Positions 1-11,515 are shown, counted from the stretch's first letter. The stretch: DNA of 27,500 bases from Armadillidium nasatum (GCA_009176605.1 SEYY01019107.1:15001-42500); one strand, 5' to 3'. Numbers and translations: made by a program. Notes: generated by a model not told the origin, from the letters alone.

Positions 1-616
1 AAATTAAAAAACGAATTGATAAATTGCGTAATTACAAAATTCACATCTTTTGGCAAATGATTCACTGATAAAATGCATAACCTGCCAACAAAGAATTGAA
101 AAAAAAAAGAGTGAATGGCATAAGACCACAGAGGATTAAAAGGTGTCTGAAAAGACCATTGAGATAAAGTAAGAAGAATGCGAGAGGAAAAAGTAACCCT
201 AAGAACAACTGTAAAGTTCTCAAAGATATATATTGACTTTGACAGGAGGAGTTTGTTCTTAGTGAGCTCTTAATTTGACTTAAGCAAATTGCTTATTTTT
301 ATTTTGTATTATTTGGTGATTTATTTTAGTATTACTGGTAGTAGTGTTTATGTATTTTATTTGTTTGTGACTACATTATTTCATATATTTTAAATAGTTG
401 GTTTAACTGGTAGTAGTCCTATTCAGTTTTCCAAATTAGGTTTCTGACAGCCATAGGTTAAGCAAACCCTAAGCTAGTTTAAGTATTTGCTTATTTAAGA
501 TAATTATTCATTTTTTATTCTTTTTAAGCTGAATTAAATTAAGCTGCTCAGAACTCTAGGTTAAGTTAGGCCCATTTCTATATAACCTTTGTAAACTTAC
601 AATTTCAAGTATGCAT
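1..616. other. AT-rich flank, no gene seen
   Basis: No coding frame or RNA gene is recognised. A short direct repeat with the core ACTGGTAGTAGT occurs near 334 and 404. The segment leads into the LINE remnant that starts near 617 and may be partly its 5' untranslated region, but nothing in the sequence fixes that border. Confidence 0.4.
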
Positions 617-631
617 ATTTTGTGTTGAACC

Positions 632-796
632 TGCGGTACTGTGAGAGGAACACATGTGAATGAGTGCCCTGTTTGTGTTTTGAAAGCAGAGAATATGTTG
701 TTGAGGAAGGAGAATGAAAGACTGAGAGAGTATGTGACTGAACAGAAAGTAAATGAAAGGGTTGAATCTTTGAAGAGAGAGGTGGGAAAAGCTTAA
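632..796 (+). pseudogene. LINE ORF1 remnant: cysteine pair plus coiled coil
   Basis: A 54-codon open stretch ends in TAA. It starts with Cys at residue 1 and a CPVC pair near residues 12-15, followed by a heptad-like Leu/Glu/Arg/Lys segment (LLRKENERLREYVTEQ) that looks like a coiled coil. Cysteine knuckles next to coiled coils are common in ORF1 proteins of CR1-type LINEs, where they serve RNA binding and multimerisation. No start codon is seen in this frame, and the following frames are broken. Identification is by position upstream of the RT and by composition. Confidence 0.5.
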
Positions 797-1689
797 TATG
801 ATTTGATGTTTCCGATAAGAAAGGAAGGTGGTGTTAGGAAAAAAAGATAACAGGAATTTAGTCGAGTCTAGGATTCACCTAGGCAGGAAGCTAGTGGGGG
901 TGTGGGGCAAGGAACTAGTGAATAGGATGATTAGTGACTCACCTAGGCAGAAAGATGGGAGAGGGAGAGTTGTAAAGGTAAATATCACTGCAGGGAGATG
1001 GAAAGTTGCAGATAACATTTTATAAGATTTGGATCCTGAAAGACAGTTAGCCTGTTGGCAGCACCAGGATTTGCTGTTCATCCTGATGGGTTGGGATCTG
1101 AGAGGTCAACTCGGAATGTTGGGCTTCTCAAAGGGAAGACTGAGAATTGTTGATTGGTGATTTTCAGGTATGATAACTAGACAGAACTTTTAGCAATATG
1201 GATAAGAGGAAACGAATTAGTATATTACCCAGAATCTAGAGGAAATGACATTGTGGACAGAATAACATGTGATTAAGGATGCAAGTGTGGATGCAAATAA
1301 AATAGGTCACAAAAGATCAGAGGAACTAATAGCTAGTAATAAGAGGTTGATTGAGAGAATGAAAGCGAGAGGTACAAAATGTTTGGTGTCAGGAATATTA
1401 CCTAGGTTAAATGAAGGATAAGAATGAGGCAGGCCCGTAGCCAGGGGAGGCAGGACAGGCATATACCTTTCAAGAATATGAAATAGACAGATAATCTTTT
1501 TACCTATACCAGTGTAGAGGAAGAAAGGTGGAGGTGTAGAGCTTTATGTTACAAAATAAAATTCAATCTGTATTAAGAACTGATATTAATTAAAACTAAT
1601 CATGATATTGAATCTGCGTGGGTAGATTTCTTATGCACATCATCTCGTACAGAGTAGTGTTATTTTTTAGACTTCCTTCCCTGAGTCAA

Positions 1690-3160
1690 GAATTAGATGT
1701 AGAAATGGTGAAAGAATTTGAGGTAGAATGCCACAGTAAAGAAAGTCATAATGCGAGAATTTTAATTAACCTGACAATTAAGTAAAATTTCTTGATTAGC
1801 ATGGACCATAGAAGTTCTGTATTTATAAATTGTGTACTAGTCAAATTTTTTTGATAACTTTTTCTGATGGATTATAAACCTATAAGAAATGCAACACCGA
1901 TAGATTTAATATTAACAAGTAAAAAAAAAATATGGTAGATGAGGGCAGGGTCGAAGAGATCATAATTAGATTTAACTTAAATCTGGACCCAAATTGCAAG
2001 TTAATAAAGAAAAGATTTTAGAATTCAGATATAGTGACTATAGCAAATTTCGAACAATGCTTAACATTGACTAGGATAAGGAGTTTAGAGACAAAAATTG
2101 TCTTGTCGTATGGGAAAACTTCAAGCAAATGTTAACTAATATTCAGTCAATATGTATTAAAAAAGAAGAGACCCTTTAAGGTGGTGAAGAGAAAACCTAG
2201 TTGTTGGAATTGAGAGATAGGAGAGAAATCAGTGAAAAGCGTACGTTTTAAAATATTCAAGTGTTGTAGAAGGGAGGAAGATTAAGAAATATATAAAAAA
2301 AATTAGAAATGAACTTAACCAGTTAATAAGAAAGGCAAAGAGAATGGCTGAAATTAATTTAACAAGGAAAAGTAATAAGAACCCAAAAATGTTTTTCAGC
2401 TTTTACTTATTTAAAAGTAAAAATAAGGCAGTTTGTCCTATTAATTAAAACCAAAAAAAAATTAATATGATCAGATAAAGAATTGGCTGACATTTTAAAT
2501 ACTTATTTTGCGTCAGCATTTACTGAGGAAAGATTAGATAAGAATATAGAGACTAATAATTCTAGTATGCATGTAATAAATGATTCCAGCATTTCGATTT
2601 GAGGTTAAAGAAATTAAATCTTTACTGGACCATATTTACCCAAGTAAAGCAGCAAGTCCTGATAGTTTATATGGTAGGACTTTAAAGGAGAATAGTGGCA
2701 GGAGTGCAAAGGTGCTGTATTTAATTTATAAACAAACTATTACATTTCGTGAGGTACCGGAGGACTGGAAAACAGCATACGTTGTGCCTATTTACAAGAA
2801 AATGAGTAAGAAAGATTTGGGAAATTATAGGCCAGTTAGTTTAACATCTCTGGTTGTAAAAATTGTTGAAAAAAGTTACTGAAAATTCATATAGAGAAAC
2901 ATTTGGACGATAGCAAGATACTGTATGTCTCTCAGCACGGGTTTTAGGAAGGGCAGATCATGTCAGGAAAAAACTTTTGGAATTTATGGGGCACAATACT
3001 GACTGCACTGACCAGGGAGAACCAGTTGATGTTATATATTTCGACTTCAGCAAAGACTTTGATAAGGTAACTCATGTACAGCTAATGAAGAAGTTATCAA
3101 AATGTGATAAATATGGAGTGGTGCATGGTTGTATTAAAGAGTGGTTGAAGAATAGAATTA
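1690..3160 (+). pseudogene. LINE ORF2 remnant: endonuclease end and reverse-transcriptase 5' half
   Basis: Near 1866-1935 a frame reads NATPIDLILTSKK, which resembles the end of an apurinic-type LINE endonuclease (DLILT motif). Around 2475 the RT begins (KELADILNTYFASAFTEE). From 2580 to 2882 comes the fingers region with VPEDWKTAYVVPIYKK and NYRPVSLTSLVVKIVE. From 2977 to 3165 follows the first palm motif, in the form DVIYFDFSKDFDKV (first catalytic Asp present) and CIKEWLKNRIT. The normal LINE RT then needs the SGVPQGSVLGP block, but the sequence stops here because a second retroelement starts near 3162. Frameshifts and stops are frequent, so no active enzyme is possible. Confidence 0.8.
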
Positions 3161-3161
3161 C

Positions 3162-5037
3162 CGTCGTCTTCAAACTCCAGAAATTCATGCAACTTATATT
3201 TCATCCCGGAAACATGTAAAATCTATTCTTCGCAACACTAAAAACTCATTTCTCCGTAGAATAAGCAATAATCTTTCTGGTTCTTCCTCTTCAGGCCCTT
3301 CCTGGCATTTTGCAAAAAAAGTCAACTCAAACATTGCTTCTTCCTCTTTTCCACCTTTAGTATCTTCCGACGGTTCAACTGCCGTTTTGCCTTCTCTCTA
3401 AAGCTGAACTCTTTGCTCAAACTTTTGCCTCTAATTCAACCTTAGACGATTCCGGAGCTGTTCCTACTCCTTCAACCCCATCCAACTCATTTATGCCTAA
3501 AATTATAATTTCTTCTAAATACGTCATTTCTGCTCTCTCTGAGCTTAACACTAAGAAGGTGTACGGTCCTGATGGTATTCCTCCTGTGGTTCTCAAAACT
3601 TGTGCTTCCGAGCTTGCACTCTGCCTTGGTAAACTATTTTGTCTATGTCTTTCTACTTCAACCTTCCCTTCTTGTTGGAAACGTGCGCTCATTCAGCCTG
3701 TGCCGAAGAAGGGGGACCCATCTCAACCCTCTAACTATCGCCCTATTTCTTTAACCTCCTTTCTTTCAAAGTTTTCGAATCTATCCTTAACAGGAAGATT
3801 TGGAAACATCTCAATTCTTCTAATCTTATCTCTGATCGCAAGTATGGCTTTTGTAAGAAACGCTCTACTGGTGATCTTCTCTTCCCTTCTGTCTGACTCT
3901 TGGTCCTCCGCTCTTCGGCATTTCAGTGAATCTTTTGCTGTGGCGCTGGACATATCGAAAAGCTTTCGATAGAGTCTGGCACAAAGCTTTGATTTCCAAA
4001 CTTCCCTCTTTCGGTATCTATGTCCTTCTCTCTGATTTCCTTTCTGGTCGTTCTATAGCAGCTGTTGTAGACGGCCACCGTTCATCCTTTAAATCTATTA
4101 ATAGTGGTGTTCCTCAAGGTTCTGTCCTATCCCCAACACTTTTTCTGTTTTTTATTAATGACCTTCTATCTGTTACTTCATCTCCAATCCACTTCTATGC
4201 CGATGACTCCACCCTGCATTATTCCTTTCGATTTGAAAGGCGCCCCTCCCAACAGCAGTTAATAGATGCAAGGAGGGTAGCCTTGGAGCAACTGACCTCT
4301 GATCTTTCTCGTATTTCAAATTGGTGAGGAGAAAACATGGATGTTTTCAATGCCTCAAAAACTCAATTTCTCCAACTTTCTACTCGACACAATCTTCCAC
4401 ACAACTATAATATCTTCTAAGAAAACACACAACTCAAACCTTCATCTCTCATTAATATTCTTGGTGTTTCTTTTTCTCGTGATCTTTCCTTGGAAAGATC
4501 ACATTACCTCTCTTTCTAAACAAGCTTCTAAGAGGTTAGGTGTTCTGAGGCGGCTTCAGCATTTCTTCACTCCAACCCAGTTGCTTGCTCTGTATAGGGG
4601 TGTTGTTCGCCCCTGTATGGAATATGCCTCACACATCTGGGGTGGTTCCATTCATACAGCTCTCCTAGAAAAGGTGGAGTCTAGGGCATTTCGTCTTACT
4701 AACTCTTCTGCTTTCACCAATTCTCTCCAATCTCTTTCTGCCCGTGGAACTGCTGCGTCACTCTCTCTATACTATCGCTATTGCAATGAACACTGCTCTT
4801 CTGAACTCTCTCGTCGCATACATCCTTCATTGAGAAGGGCTCGTGCGACACGCCTTTCTACACACTCTCATCCTTTCTGTGTCCAACTTTCCGACCCCAG
4901 ACTTAACTGCTATGCTCAATCTTACATGTACTCTACTGGTAAAGTCTGGAACACACTCCTTTCATCTATTTTTCCAACTTCTTATGACTTACACACCTTT
5001 AAACGCCGTGTATAGAGACATGTCGGCCTTTTAAATT
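3162..5037 (+). pseudogene. Jockey-like reverse transcriptase in three broken frames
   Basis: Three overlapping or adjacent frames together give one RT. Positions 3493-3972 carry YGPDGIPPVVLKTC, the VPKKGDPSQPSNYRPISLTS fingers motif and, at the end, ALDISK. Positions 3926-4327 carry the palm: a frame reading ..RKAFDRVWHKALISKL.., then SGVPQGSVLSPTLFLFFIND and the catalytic box FYADDSTLHYS. Positions 4341-5015 carry the thumb and C-terminal domain, with SKRLGVLRRLQHFFTP, MEYASHIWGG and GKVWNTLLSSIFP. Frame changes near 3780-3930 and around 4327-4480, plus a stop near 3400, break it. The YADD residues are intact. It is a dead copy, but less decayed than the host LINE. Confidence 0.85.
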
Positions 5038-5106
5038 GGATTACTCCCAAATACTGGTGGTAACTTGGTAGGCCTCCGGCCTTTGCCCACCAGAGGCAAA
5101 AAAAAA
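3162..5106 (+). mobile_element. 5'-truncated Jockey-like LINE nested in the CR1-like LINE
   Basis: The base composition and codon style (C/T-rich, many TCT and CTT codons) change abruptly at about 3162 and change back near 5106, after GGCCTTTGCCCACCAGAGGC and a short A-run. The content is a reverse transcriptase lacking its endonuclease, as expected for a 5'-truncated non-LTR insertion. It interrupts the host LINE between its WLKNR motif and the following II-GN-E block, which resumes near 5126. No clear target-site duplication was found. RT sequences of this form are frequent in crab and shrimp genomes, from recollection. Confidence 0.8.
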
Positions 5107-5125
5107 TTTTTATATACTAGTAAAT

Positions 5126-6228
<1,103 letters not shown>

Positions 6229-6300
6229 TTTAAGGAAAACTAACTCTTAATCGTTTTCCGTAATGTACTAATTAATTTTTTAAAACCACTCTATGATAAA

Positions 6301-6578
6301 ACAATAAAAATTAAAAGATTAAAAGAGACACAACAAGAAAATTAAAAAAGAAATAACAAGGTGGAGAATTAAAACACGCGTAAACGTTTCAGAGCTCAAC
6401 TCGGCCCCCTGATCACTACGCTAGCAAATAGAAAATGAACGAACAACACAGTTCCACACTCCGATGAAAAAAATAAAAAATTACTACGACGACGTGACGT
6501 CACAGAATTCTGGCAACTAGCAAATGAAGAAAAATTAGTTTTTAAAAATTAACTTCAAAAAATTGACAAGAGAGTTAT
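6301..6578 (-). repeat. Left inverted arm of Penelope-like element
   Basis: Compared by eye with the reverse complement of 7129-7407, the two arms differ only by one base in the pair CACTCCGATG/CACTTCGATG and one A in an outer A-run, i.e. more than 99% identity. The last codons of the endonuclease frame, including its stop at 6535-6537, lie inside this arm. Near-identity suggests a recent origin or gene conversion. Confidence 0.95.
6378..6421 (-). ncRNA. Hammerhead-ribozyme-like motif, copy 1 (C3/G8 swapped)
   Basis: Read on the minus strand from 6421: stem I strand GCGTA, core GTGATCA (6416-6410), stem II hairpin, GAAA (6390-6387), a minimal stem III AC/GT, cleavage triplet GTT, then TACGC, the perfect partner of GCGTA. 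The core keeps U4, G5, A6, A9, G12, A13, A14 and the A15.1-U16.1 pair. C3 and G8 are exchanged for G3 and C8, which can still pair. This copy is in the sense orientation of the endonuclease gene. Hammerheads in Penelope-like arms are known; activity here is untested. Confidence 0.6.
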
Positions 6579-7107
6579 CTATATCGAAAAATCCTGTTGA
6601 AATATTAAAATTGTTTGAGGTTTTAATGAAAAACGATTCTATCAATCTATTTAAATTCTTTGACTTGGAATCAAAAACAAATCTAGCACCCGTCCAATCT
6701 ATCGAATGTTGTTGAGTTATGTGTAAAAAAATTGCATTGCTTTGATTACCTCTTCTGATTTCTGCTTTATGCTGTTCGAGACGAAAATGCAGGGTTTTTA
6801 TGGTTTCCCCAAAATAAGAGTTTTGGCAAGTGAAACAGGGGACCTTATACACCCCGCCACTTCTTTCTGTATGGGTGGTGTTGTTGAAAATTAACATGTT
6901 GCATATCTTGTCTGGAAAACTAAAAACAATATGTAAGTTGTAAAGAGAAGCTATGAAATAACGAAGAGAGAGGAGAGGCTCAGCATAAGGAATTACAACT
7001 GCATTTTTCGGATGGGTATAGGGAGTCAAGTTTGGGCCGCTATAGAAACGAGACTTGGCTCTATGGTATTGTTTGGAGATAAAAAACTGGGAATAGCCTA
7101 GAGACAA
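6535..7107 (-). CDS. Penelope-like GIY-YIG endonuclease domain, RT lacking
   Basis: This is an intact 190-codon frame. The GIY-YIG nuclease of Penelope-like retroelements nicks the DNA target so that the RT can prime. Residues 85-87 are GVY (the GIY position) and 98-100 are YFG (the YIG position). C91 and C94 form the cysteine pair of the zinc-binding insert typical of this group, with candidate ligands at H113 and H129/H134. R109 in RLEQHK is the expected catalytic arginine, and E157 in RLIESFFI the metal-binding glutamate. Residues 1-84 resemble the linker between RT and nuclease (for example HIVFSFPDKI). No RT motif lies upstream because the right arm begins at 7129. The C-terminal LKLIFKN and stop are encoded within the left arm. 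The start codon is only the first ATG, and whether the fragment is expressed is unknown. Confidence 0.8.
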   Translation of the reverse strand: MSLGYSQFFISKQYHRAKSRFYSGPNLTPYTHPKNAVVIPYAEPLLSLRYFIASLYNLHIVFSFPDKICNMLIFNNTTHTERSGGVYKVPCFTCQNSYFGETIKTLHFRLEQHKAEIRRGNQSNAIFLHITQQHSIDWTGARFVFDSKSKNLNRLIESFFIKTSNNFNISTGFFDIDNSLVNFLKLIFKN

Positions 7108-7128
7108 AAATTGATGAAAAATTAAGGA

Positions 7129-7407
7129 AATAACTCTCTTGTCAATTTTTTGAAGTTAATTTTTAAAAACTAATTTTTCTTCATTTGCTAGTTGCCAGAA
7201 TTCTGTGACGTCACGTCGTCGTAGTAATTTTTTATTTTTTTCATCGAAGTGTGGAACTGTGTTGTTCGTTCATTTTCTATTTGCTAGCGTAGTGATCAGG
7301 GGGCCGAGTTGAGCTCTGAAACGTTTACGCGTGTTTTAATTCTCCACCTTGTTATTTCTTTTTTAATTTTCTTGTTGTGTCTCTTTTAATCTTTTAATTT
7401 TATTGTA
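7129..7407 (+). repeat. Right inverted arm of Penelope-like element
   Basis: Inverted partner of 6301-6578, with the 550-bp coding spacer between them. Its outer end is followed within 8 bp by a 70-nt A-run. The arm contains TGACGTCACGTCGTCG, which includes the palindrome TGACGTCA, a CRE-like site, at 7205-7212. Confidence 0.95.
7287..7330 (+). ncRNA. Hammerhead-ribozyme-like motif, copy 2 (C3/G8 swapped)
   Basis: Same motif on the plus strand: GCGTA (7287-7291), core GTGATCA (7292-7298), stem II 7299-7317 (G·U, G-C, G·U, G-C, one bulged G, C-G, loop CGAGTTGA), GAAA (7318-7321), stem III AC/GT (7321-7324), cleavage predicted after 7325, then TACGC (7326-7330). A two-base-pair stem III without a loop is weak alone. 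Such hammerheads are known to work as dimers, and the ACGT palindrome allows that. Confidence 0.6.
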
Positions 7408-7410
7408 TTT

Positions 7411-7930
<520 letters not shown>

Positions 7931-8290
7931 GGCATCATATATCATGACTAAGCCTAATTGGTGGGATGATACTTATTAAAGCTAACTTGCAAGAAGTTAA
8001 TAAGATTGTAGTCAAATAAAATGACAAAATTATAATTAGCACGTACCATAACTGTAGTTTTAGCATTTGTGGTTGGAGTACATTATACCTTTTACTAAGG
8101 TTGTATGATAGTGTTCACTAACGTCTAGATGCAGTTGCTTGCCACTGCATGTTTAGTTAGACAATTGCTATTGCATATTTACTTAGGACATTTAGTTGCA
8201 TGTTTGGTTGGACATATTATTTACATTAGACTTAGACAGTCCTGACAAGCCCTTGTGACTTCTTACTGTCTCTATATTTCTTCTGTTCTT
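7931..8290 (+). mobile_element. CR1-like LINE 3' untranslated end
   Basis: No coding. The end (about 8228-8290) has GACAGTCCTGACAAGCCCTT followed by GTGACTTCTTACTGTCTCTA and a TTCTGTTCTTATG-like tail. It is closely similar to 19118-19172, which marks both as 3' ends of the same LINE family. Confidence 0.65.
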
Positions 8291-9302
8291 ATGAGTAAGA
8301 AGCCATCCTTTGGCTAACGATTTAAAGAAAATTAAAGAGAGTTAAAGAAGTGCCATGAAGGAAGTTCGGCGTAACTACACGTCAAATGACCTGTTAAAAG
8401 TCTTATGACACACTGATTTTCACCATGACTTCTAGTAGTTCCCAGAAATAAAGAATCGTATATCTACGACAAAAAGGAACACGATCAGCTGATATTTCGC
8501 GACAAAAGTTATTCCGAAAGAAAAAATAGAACGAATATTCAGGTTATCAAAGGTATACAAATTTAGGAGGCTTATAGATTTAAAGAAAATATAAGCGAAA
8601 ACTATACGTACAGATCCCAAGTTCAAAAAGGATTGGGAAGATTACTTTACTTTGAAATCGGAGAACTATAATCAACAATATGAAAAGTGCATTAGTAGTT
8701 AGGCATAAAGATGAGTAAAACAAGAATCTATGCAAAGTCAAAAGAATACAAATTTAAAAAGCAAGAGAACTTCATCCAGTCTATTTAACGTCCTCCTGTT
8801 TAGAATCGTAAGGTGTCCGTACCAGTCATTAGTTATCTATGTTAGAGATAAGAGCCAATCAAATAAGTAGGAGAAGCTTTCCAGAAAAGTACATACATAA
8901 AATCAAAAAAGGAATTATTTTAATTGGAGTGTTAGCTGAAATTCATTTATAGCATGGAAATATGGTCAATATTAAAAAATCTAAATTTGTGTATGACATA
9001 AAGCAGGACAGAGTACAGCTAACAAATTCTCCCACTGAAAATAAACATGAACAAGGATAAACAATAAATTAGTAACAATGGAATCTGAGATTAAAAGGAT
9101 AGTGTAATGGCCTTCATGTTTTTGTAAAATCAAAATGCAGAAATATTACTTTTAAAACTAAAAATTTATCTTTAGTAATCAAACTACCTCTCGCAATTTT
9201 GTATTTAAAATATTCAAAATAAAATAACAACAATATAACTTAAAACATTTTTTAATTAAGTAAAATTTTTAAACTAACAAAAAAATTACTAAAACACAAT
9301 AC
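8291..9302. other. Unassigned AT-rich DNA, probably Dcp2 intron
   Basis: No convincing exon, repeat or RNA is seen on either strand. It lies directly downstream (minus strand) of the last recognised Dcp2 exon, which ends with a GT donor, so it is most simply an intron that also holds the LINE stack. Confidence 0.4.
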
Positions 9303-9608
9303 CTGAAAAATTATTTTTTCGTCCTCTATTTTTTGATTTATCTCGTTTTTTAGGAGAATTTTCTACATTTACTCTTGGATTATCCACCTAAGATTTCTTC
9401 TCCTTGTAATAAAGGTGAATAAAACTGATGATTTTTATTTTTAACGGAATCGATTGGAGTAGATGATGAACCATAGTTCACATAACGTTGGACAGATTCC
9501 CCGTTAGCGTTTAAACTGCGGTGTCGACGTCTTGTTTCTCTTGTATTTCCTGATTTGGGTTCAATAGAAGCACATCTAGATCTCTGAGCAAGCCATTCTC
9601 TTAATGGC
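9303..9608 (-). CDS. DCP2: Dcp2 exon: after the Nudix domain, start of the C-terminal tail
   Basis: The exon follows acceptor TTTTAAAG (AG at 9610-9609). Its first base completes the AA left by the previous exon, giving Lys, then PLREWLAQRS. The PLRDWL-type motif is the conserved helix after the Dcp2 Nudix domain (human: IRPLRDWLS). The rest is basic and low in complexity (TRETRRRHRSLNANGE), as in the disordered Dcp2 tail that binds decapping activators. The frame meets TAA at 9380-9382. One base less would carry it on through a Lys/Arg/Asn-rich stretch to a possible donor CAG/GTATTG at 9303/9302. Either the gene ends here in an unusually early stop, or there is an indel. The donor is not strong, so the 3' limit is tentative. 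Confidence 0.75.
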
Positions 9609-9670
9609 CTTTAAAATAGAATAGTTCAGTTAGAAATAAAAATAATTTTTTTTTCTCGCAAATACAAACC

Positions 9671-9814
<144 letters not shown>

Positions 9815-9870
9815 AAAATTTTAATTTTAAAATCTCGCTCTTAAAAATCAATACCAATCTTATAAAATCT

Positions 9871-10173
9871 TTACAACCAAAAATTTAAAGCAAATCTATT
9901 AAATTTTAAAAGTGCAACATTTATATGAATTTGACACTGTTGATAAATTACAATTTCGTAACGAATTATAAATTTGGCAGGGTAATTGTTGTTCATAGAT
10001 AAATGTTGCGTCTTATAATAGCTCACGAGCCATAAAAGACTGTTGTTCAACTCCTTTTTCGTGGTTAAATTATGAGTTATAATTGGCTGACGGGTTCTAA
10101 CGTCCATGAAAACAAATGCAGCTATTAGACGTTGTCCCTTTTTATTCAGAATTCGTTGTAATACGTTAAGCAA
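9871..10173 (-). CDS. Unrecognised open frame in Dcp2 intron
   Basis: A 100-codon frame in AT-rich DNA, longer than expected by chance. It has a mixed-composition first half (KKGQRLIAAFVFMDVRTRQP) and an Ile/Asn-rich second half. No domain or family is recognised. It could be an old transposon fragment. Function, if any, is unknown. Confidence 0.15.
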   Translation of the reverse strand: MLNVLQRILNKKGQRLIAAFVFMDVRTRQPIITHNLTTKKELNNSLLWLVSYYKTQHLSMNNNYPAKFIIRYEIVIYQQCQIHINVALLKFNRFALNFWL

Positions 10174-10314
10174 CTTCAGTAAGATGTCATGTAAATGTGT
10201 TATGAGTTTATAACTATTTGCTATGATAAATCAAACGAAAACAAGAAATTAATCTAAATTATGGTTAATAGGGCAGCCTATCAATGTTATTAGTACTAAA
10301 AAGTAGAGATGTGC

Positions 10315-10336
10315 TAGATATCCAGCTGGATATCTA
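10315..10336. repeat. Perfect 22-bp palindrome
   Basis: TAGATATCCAG followed by its exact reverse complement CTGGATATCTA. It is preceded by GTAGAGATGTGC, which resembles a hAT-type end (TAGAGATG). It may be the collapsed remnant of a small element. Confidence 0.9.
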
Positions 10337-10424
10337 CTAAAAATAAAATTATTTTTAAGAACTAAAATTTTAAAATTATTAAAATATACAATAAGTTCAA
10401 ACTTTTCTACTACATTATCAATGG

Positions 10425-10802
10425 ATGTCTCAGATAAGGTTGAAGTCTGAAAAAACGGTAATGAATCAAACCAGCACAGCCCTGATGTACATTGAAGACA
10501 TTACAAAATTTGTCCTTTTCCTTCATCTCAAATACCCATTATTATCATTTCTTGATAGACATTATTTTTTCTTTCCCAATACCTTTCCACGGCATTCTCT
10601 GTTCTACCATAAGCGCACTTCATCAATGGTAATTTGTCTTATGTGGTTACAGACTCAAGAGAAGGAACCAAAAATAATTAAAAAAATAAAACTGTTCACT
10701 TCAATCCCTAAGAAAGGTTTTCAAGCTAGTGGTAACGACAGAAAGATTGCATTAAAAAGAAATGCATATAAGAAGAGTTACATAGATAGAAGGTGGAAAT
10801 GA
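10425..10802 (+). CDS. Unrecognised open frame, antisense in Dcp2 intron
   Basis: A 125-codon frame with no recognised domain. The middle is rich in Phe/Leu/His and the end is basic (KKSYIDRRWK). There are no splice or regulatory signals to support it. It is most likely chance or old repeat sequence. Confidence 0.1.
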   Translation: MSQIRLKSEKTVMNQTSTALMYIEDITKFVLFLHLKYPLLSFLDRHYFFFPNTFPRHSLFYHKRTSSMVICLMWLQTQEKEPKIIKKIKLFTSIPKKGFQASGNDRKIALKRNAYKKSYIDRRWK

Positions 10803-11224
10803 GGTAACACAATTGCAAGCTTCATTGCTTTAAATATTCATGTATAAATCCACCTTTGTTATAAGAATTCACCATAACAGTAGTGGAATGCAAGTTGTCA
10901 CTCCCTCAGACAATGGTAAATGTAATGTATTTCTTAATGTATTGTTTTAATTACAAAATGAGACAACAAAGCCTGCGAAGGACATGAATTTTTTTTTTTT
11001 AAAAGTAAAATGTATGGAAGGTACATTTGTACAGAGCTTTTATTTTACAATGTTGCAACAAATCCAAACAAAGACACTACCTAAGTTACCAAGAATAGAA
11101 TGAAAACGATATAGCTGAGAGGCAATTCTAAGGGCAAAGAGCAAAGAACTACAGAACACTCTCTGGCAAAGACTTTACTGTCCATTCATTCAAGACTAGT
11201 CTGTTAAATATTTGTTGCTGATGG

Positions 11225-11515
11225 ATTATTTGACTATATTAATGTGATGGAAGAGTCCATTGTCTTAGAGCAAATCTGTTCAAAGTGGTAAACGTAGATA
11301 ATGTAATAAGCTTGCTAAGTGTTGCTGGTGAATTACTGACCTATTTAATGTAATATATGAGTTCACTGTCGTAGAACGGTAGTGTAAGCAGTAAATATCA
11401 TAGCTGCTGTAAGTTTGTAAATGCTGTTTGGGGGTGACTTGTCTTATTTAATGTAACAGATGAGTTTACAGTCTTAACAGATCTGTTCTATGCAGTAAAC
11501 GTCAATACTTTTTAA
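11225..11515. repeat. Degenerate tandem repeat, three units of about 104 bp
   Basis: Each unit has TATTTAATGTAA-GATGAG-T (cores near 11239, 11342 and 11447), then a TC-CTGTCTTAGA-like block, then GCAGTAAACGT- or GTAAATAT-like sequence. The spacing between cores is 103-105 bp. Units differ at many positions, so the array is old. Confidence 0.6.

Noticed and set aside
828..1081. Two opposed short open frames (65 and 68 codons)
   Set aside because: The plus frame lies inside the LINE ORF1/ORF2 region and has no independent domain; the minus frame is its shadow.
3417..3953. Minus-strand frames of 91 and 72 codons
   Set aside because: They are shadows of the Jockey-like RT on the plus strand.
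8432..8626. 64-codon Phe/Ile-rich minus frame as a Dcp2 tail exon
   Set aside because: No match to Dcp2 tail motifs and no convincing acceptor; it is most likely chance in AT-rich DNA.
9426..9432. CTGATGA string as another hammerhead core
   Set aside because: No GAAA with stem II and no stem I partner at the right distance; it lies in the Dcp2 exon region.
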